Source of the DNA: JAJYUU01 sp963822955
Lineage (GTDB): Bacteria; Actinomycetota; Actinomycetes; Streptosporangiales; Streptosporangiaceae
Direction of reading: 5' to 3'
Assembly: GCA_963822955.1 (NCBI GenBank)
Contig: CAWGJS010000007.1
Location: 1-64,000, forward strand
DNA length: 64,000 nt
Program-made: the position numbers and the translations under genes
Shown: in pieces, positions 62,136 to 64,000 of the stretch
How the letters are laid out: the number at the start of each line of letters is the position of its first letter
Numbering within the stretch: position 1 is the stretch's first letter
Notes under the pieces: generated by a model
What the model was told of the DNA's origin: nothing
What the model saw: the letters and a program-made list of their open reading frames with translations, nothing else
Database searches by the model: none

Positions 62136-62286
62136 TTAGCGGCCGGAGAGCCCGGTGTATCCGCCCCCAACAATGGCGACATCGCATGCCAGATCCCCAG
62201 GCAGCGGCGGCCGAGGCGCGCGGTCCTCGTCCAGTGACTCCCACCAGAATCAAACCGGGACGGGTCTCCGGCACGGGCGCGGTCAC
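62136..62286 (-). pseudogene. N-terminal stub of an FAD-dependent amine oxidoreductase (PuuB/DAO-like)
   Basis: GTG 62286 overlaps the XRE gene's stop (GTGA) and starts VTAPVPETRPG; after a one-base slip the next frame reads FWWESLDEDRAPRPPLPGD then LACDVAIVGGGYTGLS, the typical opening of DAO-family oxidoreductases with the FAD-binding G-x-G-x-x-G. A stop follows at 62136 (GLSGR) and the remaining ~400 residues are absent. A deletion has removed the enzyme from between the regulator and the aldehyde dehydrogenase. Confidence 0.6.
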
Positions 62287-62855
62287 AGACTCGGCGGGCT
62301 GATGATCCACAGTATCCGGGCTGTCCCCCCGCTGTCATTGACCACGCAGTGAGTCGAAGAACTGCGGTACTCGATGCTGTCACCGCTGTCCAGCACGTGC
62401 TCCTCGTCGTCCAGGAGGAGGCGGACTGAGCCCTCGAGCACCAGAAGGAGCTCCTGGGAGTCGCCGTGGCTGTGAGTGCGGCTGCCGACTGTTGCGCCGT
62501 CACGCACTACGCCTTCGAACACCTCCAAGAGCTGCAGTGGCCGTCGGGTCAGCATGAACTTGTCAACTCCCGCCGCGTGGATAGCAGGACGTTCGGCGGC
62601 CCGCAACACGCGATGGGCTGGAGCCGGATCGACAGAGAACAGATCCGCAAGGGTCAGCCCCAGTGCCCCGGCTATCAGATGCAGTGTCGGGATGCTGGCA
62701 CCGGATGCGCCGCGCTCTAGCTGGCTGAGGAAACTCACGCTCACCTCGGCTTGCTCGGCTACCTGGCGCAGCGTGATCTTGCGCATCTGGCGATAGGCGC
62801 GAATCCGCAGGCCAAGATTGCCGACGGTGACATCCGTGTCCATCGCATCAGTCAC
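62283..62855 (-). CDS. XRE-family regulator with C-terminal cupin (PuuR-like)
   Basis: 190 residues. HTH_3 domain at ~14-70 (IRAYRQMRKITLRQVAEQAE, VSVSFLSQLERGASGASIPT) and a cupin_2 sensor at ~115-185 (THSHGDSQELLLVLEGSVRL, LDSGDSIEYRSSSTHCVVND). PuuR-like proteins repress polyamine or amine catabolism and are relieved by the amine. Divergent from a PotA-like transporter gene; palindromes at 62864 and 62888 in the shared region are likely targets. ATG 62855. Confidence 0.9.
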   Translation of the reverse strand: MTDAMDTDVTVGNLGLRIRAYRQMRKITLRQVAEQAEVSVSFLSQLERGASGASIPTLHLIAGALGLTLADLFSVDPAPAHRVLRAAERPAIHAAGVDKFMLTRRPLQLLEVFEGVVRDGATVGSRTHSHGDSQELLLVLEGSVRLLLDDEEHVLDSGDSIEYRSSSTHCVVNDSGGTARILWIISPPSL

Positions 62856-62863
62856 GCTAAAGT

Positions 62864-62876
62864 CCTATTTCATAGG
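62864..62876. promoter_or_regulatory. Palindrome 1, candidate PuuR-like operator
   Basis: CCTATTTCATAGG, a perfect 5+5 inverted repeat with a 3-bp centre, 8 bp upstream of the regulator start. Confidence 0.5.
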
Positions 62877-62887
62877 GACATTGACCT

Positions 62888-62903
62888 CACTTCAATAGAA
62901 GTG
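62888..62903. promoter_or_regulatory. Palindrome 2 in the divergent promoter
   Basis: CACTTCAATAGAAGTG, a perfect 6+6 inverted repeat with a 4-bp centre, 24 bp from palindrome 1; may be the second operator or transporter-side control. Confidence 0.5.
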
Positions 62904-63152
62904 TAGCTTGGTCGGAACTAAAGTACAGACCCCCCGGAGCCGACACTCTCGTAGAGGACGGCAAATGAGCCCGCCGCCACAATCGCCGACGGTTGGACGA
63001 GCGCGGACGGATCTGTGCCAGGGGCGCACCGCATCATCCAACGGGCTCTGGCCCGGCATGCGGGTTCGGAAGCGCATGAAGCTCTCATCTGCGATTGACC
63101 CAGATGTCACGGTGGCCCGGAGCGCCGCAGTGACACCCGCCAGGAAAGGGCA
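62904..63152. other. 5' region of the potA-like gene
   Basis: About 250 bp with no supportable gene; ribosome site AGGAAAGGG lies just before the ATG at 63153. Confidence 0.4.

Positions 63153-64000
<848 letters not shown>

Overview
The window is high-GC DNA with codon use, GTG starts, 4-nt ATGA/GTGA gene overlaps and gene families typical of a soil actinomycete (F420/LLM enzymes, NCS1 and APC permeases, FCD- and HutC-type GntR regulators, VapBC, a BREX-type ATPase cassette). No rRNA, tRNA, CRISPR array or intact insertion sequence was seen. Genus cannot be decided from sequence alone.

Layout. 1-5 kb: an HTH-nucleotidyltransferase gene cut by the left edge, then a VOC protein, a LuxR-type response regulator, its histidine kinase and a GT39-like glycosyltransferase, all carrying one or more frameshifts; then an intact secreted three-repeat protein. 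6-11 kb: a graveyard of fragments (2Fe-2S protein, RelE toxin, cupin, F420-type NADP oxidoreductase, TetR) with a few intact small genes (Phd-like antitoxin, PPOX protein, GYD protein, one unknown). 11.1-28.2 kb: one long minus-strand catabolic operon of 15 tightly packed genes. It runs NCS1 nucleobase-type permease, M20 hydrolase, M29/NicX-like metalloenzyme (frameshifted), B12-dependent acyl-CoA mutase (two subunits), CoA transferase, second M20, LLM monooxygenase-like protein, GntR regulator, TenA, zinc alcohol dehydrogenase, aldehyde dehydrogenase and three amidohydrolases. The gene mix suggests import and stepwise destruction of an N-heterocycle (pyrimidine/HMP-like), ending as a branched acyl-CoA. 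A CocE/S15-type hydrolase is divergent from it at 28.8 kb.

30.6-41 kb: secreted and membrane proteins, an HTH-NTase/HEPN toxin-antitoxin-like pair (HEPN frameshifted), then amino-acid catabolism: kbl-tdh (threonine), a broken MFS exporter, tyrosine phenol-lyase and a frameshifted tryptophanase. 41-46 kb: a degraded IS630-type transposase, a three-gene cassette with a coiled-coil/wHTH-like protein and two BREX DUF2791-type P-loop proteins (one with intact Walker motifs, one degenerate), then a duplicated piece of the HTH-NTase gene joined to the 3' end of an ohr gene.

46-58.7 kb: a regulon built around a HutC-type GntR regulator. Three near-identical 15-bp palindromes (CATAC-N3-GTATG) sit in front of the APC permease-FGGY kinase unit, the class III aminotransferase-gntR unit and a divergent dipeptide-type ABC transporter operon that ends with an M20 peptidase and a mini carboxymuconolactone-decarboxylase-like protein. 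59-64 kb: a VapBC pair, and a Puu/Pot-like polyamine region: XRE-cupin regulator, remnant of an FAD oxidoreductase, aldehyde dehydrogenase, and a divergent PotA-type ATPase that runs off the right edge.

Two themes stand out: many broken genes (at least a dozen frameshifts or truncations, clustered in the first 11 kb), and many conflict-type modules or their relics (three HTH-NTase copies, HEPN, three RelE relics, VapBC, BREX-type ATPases).
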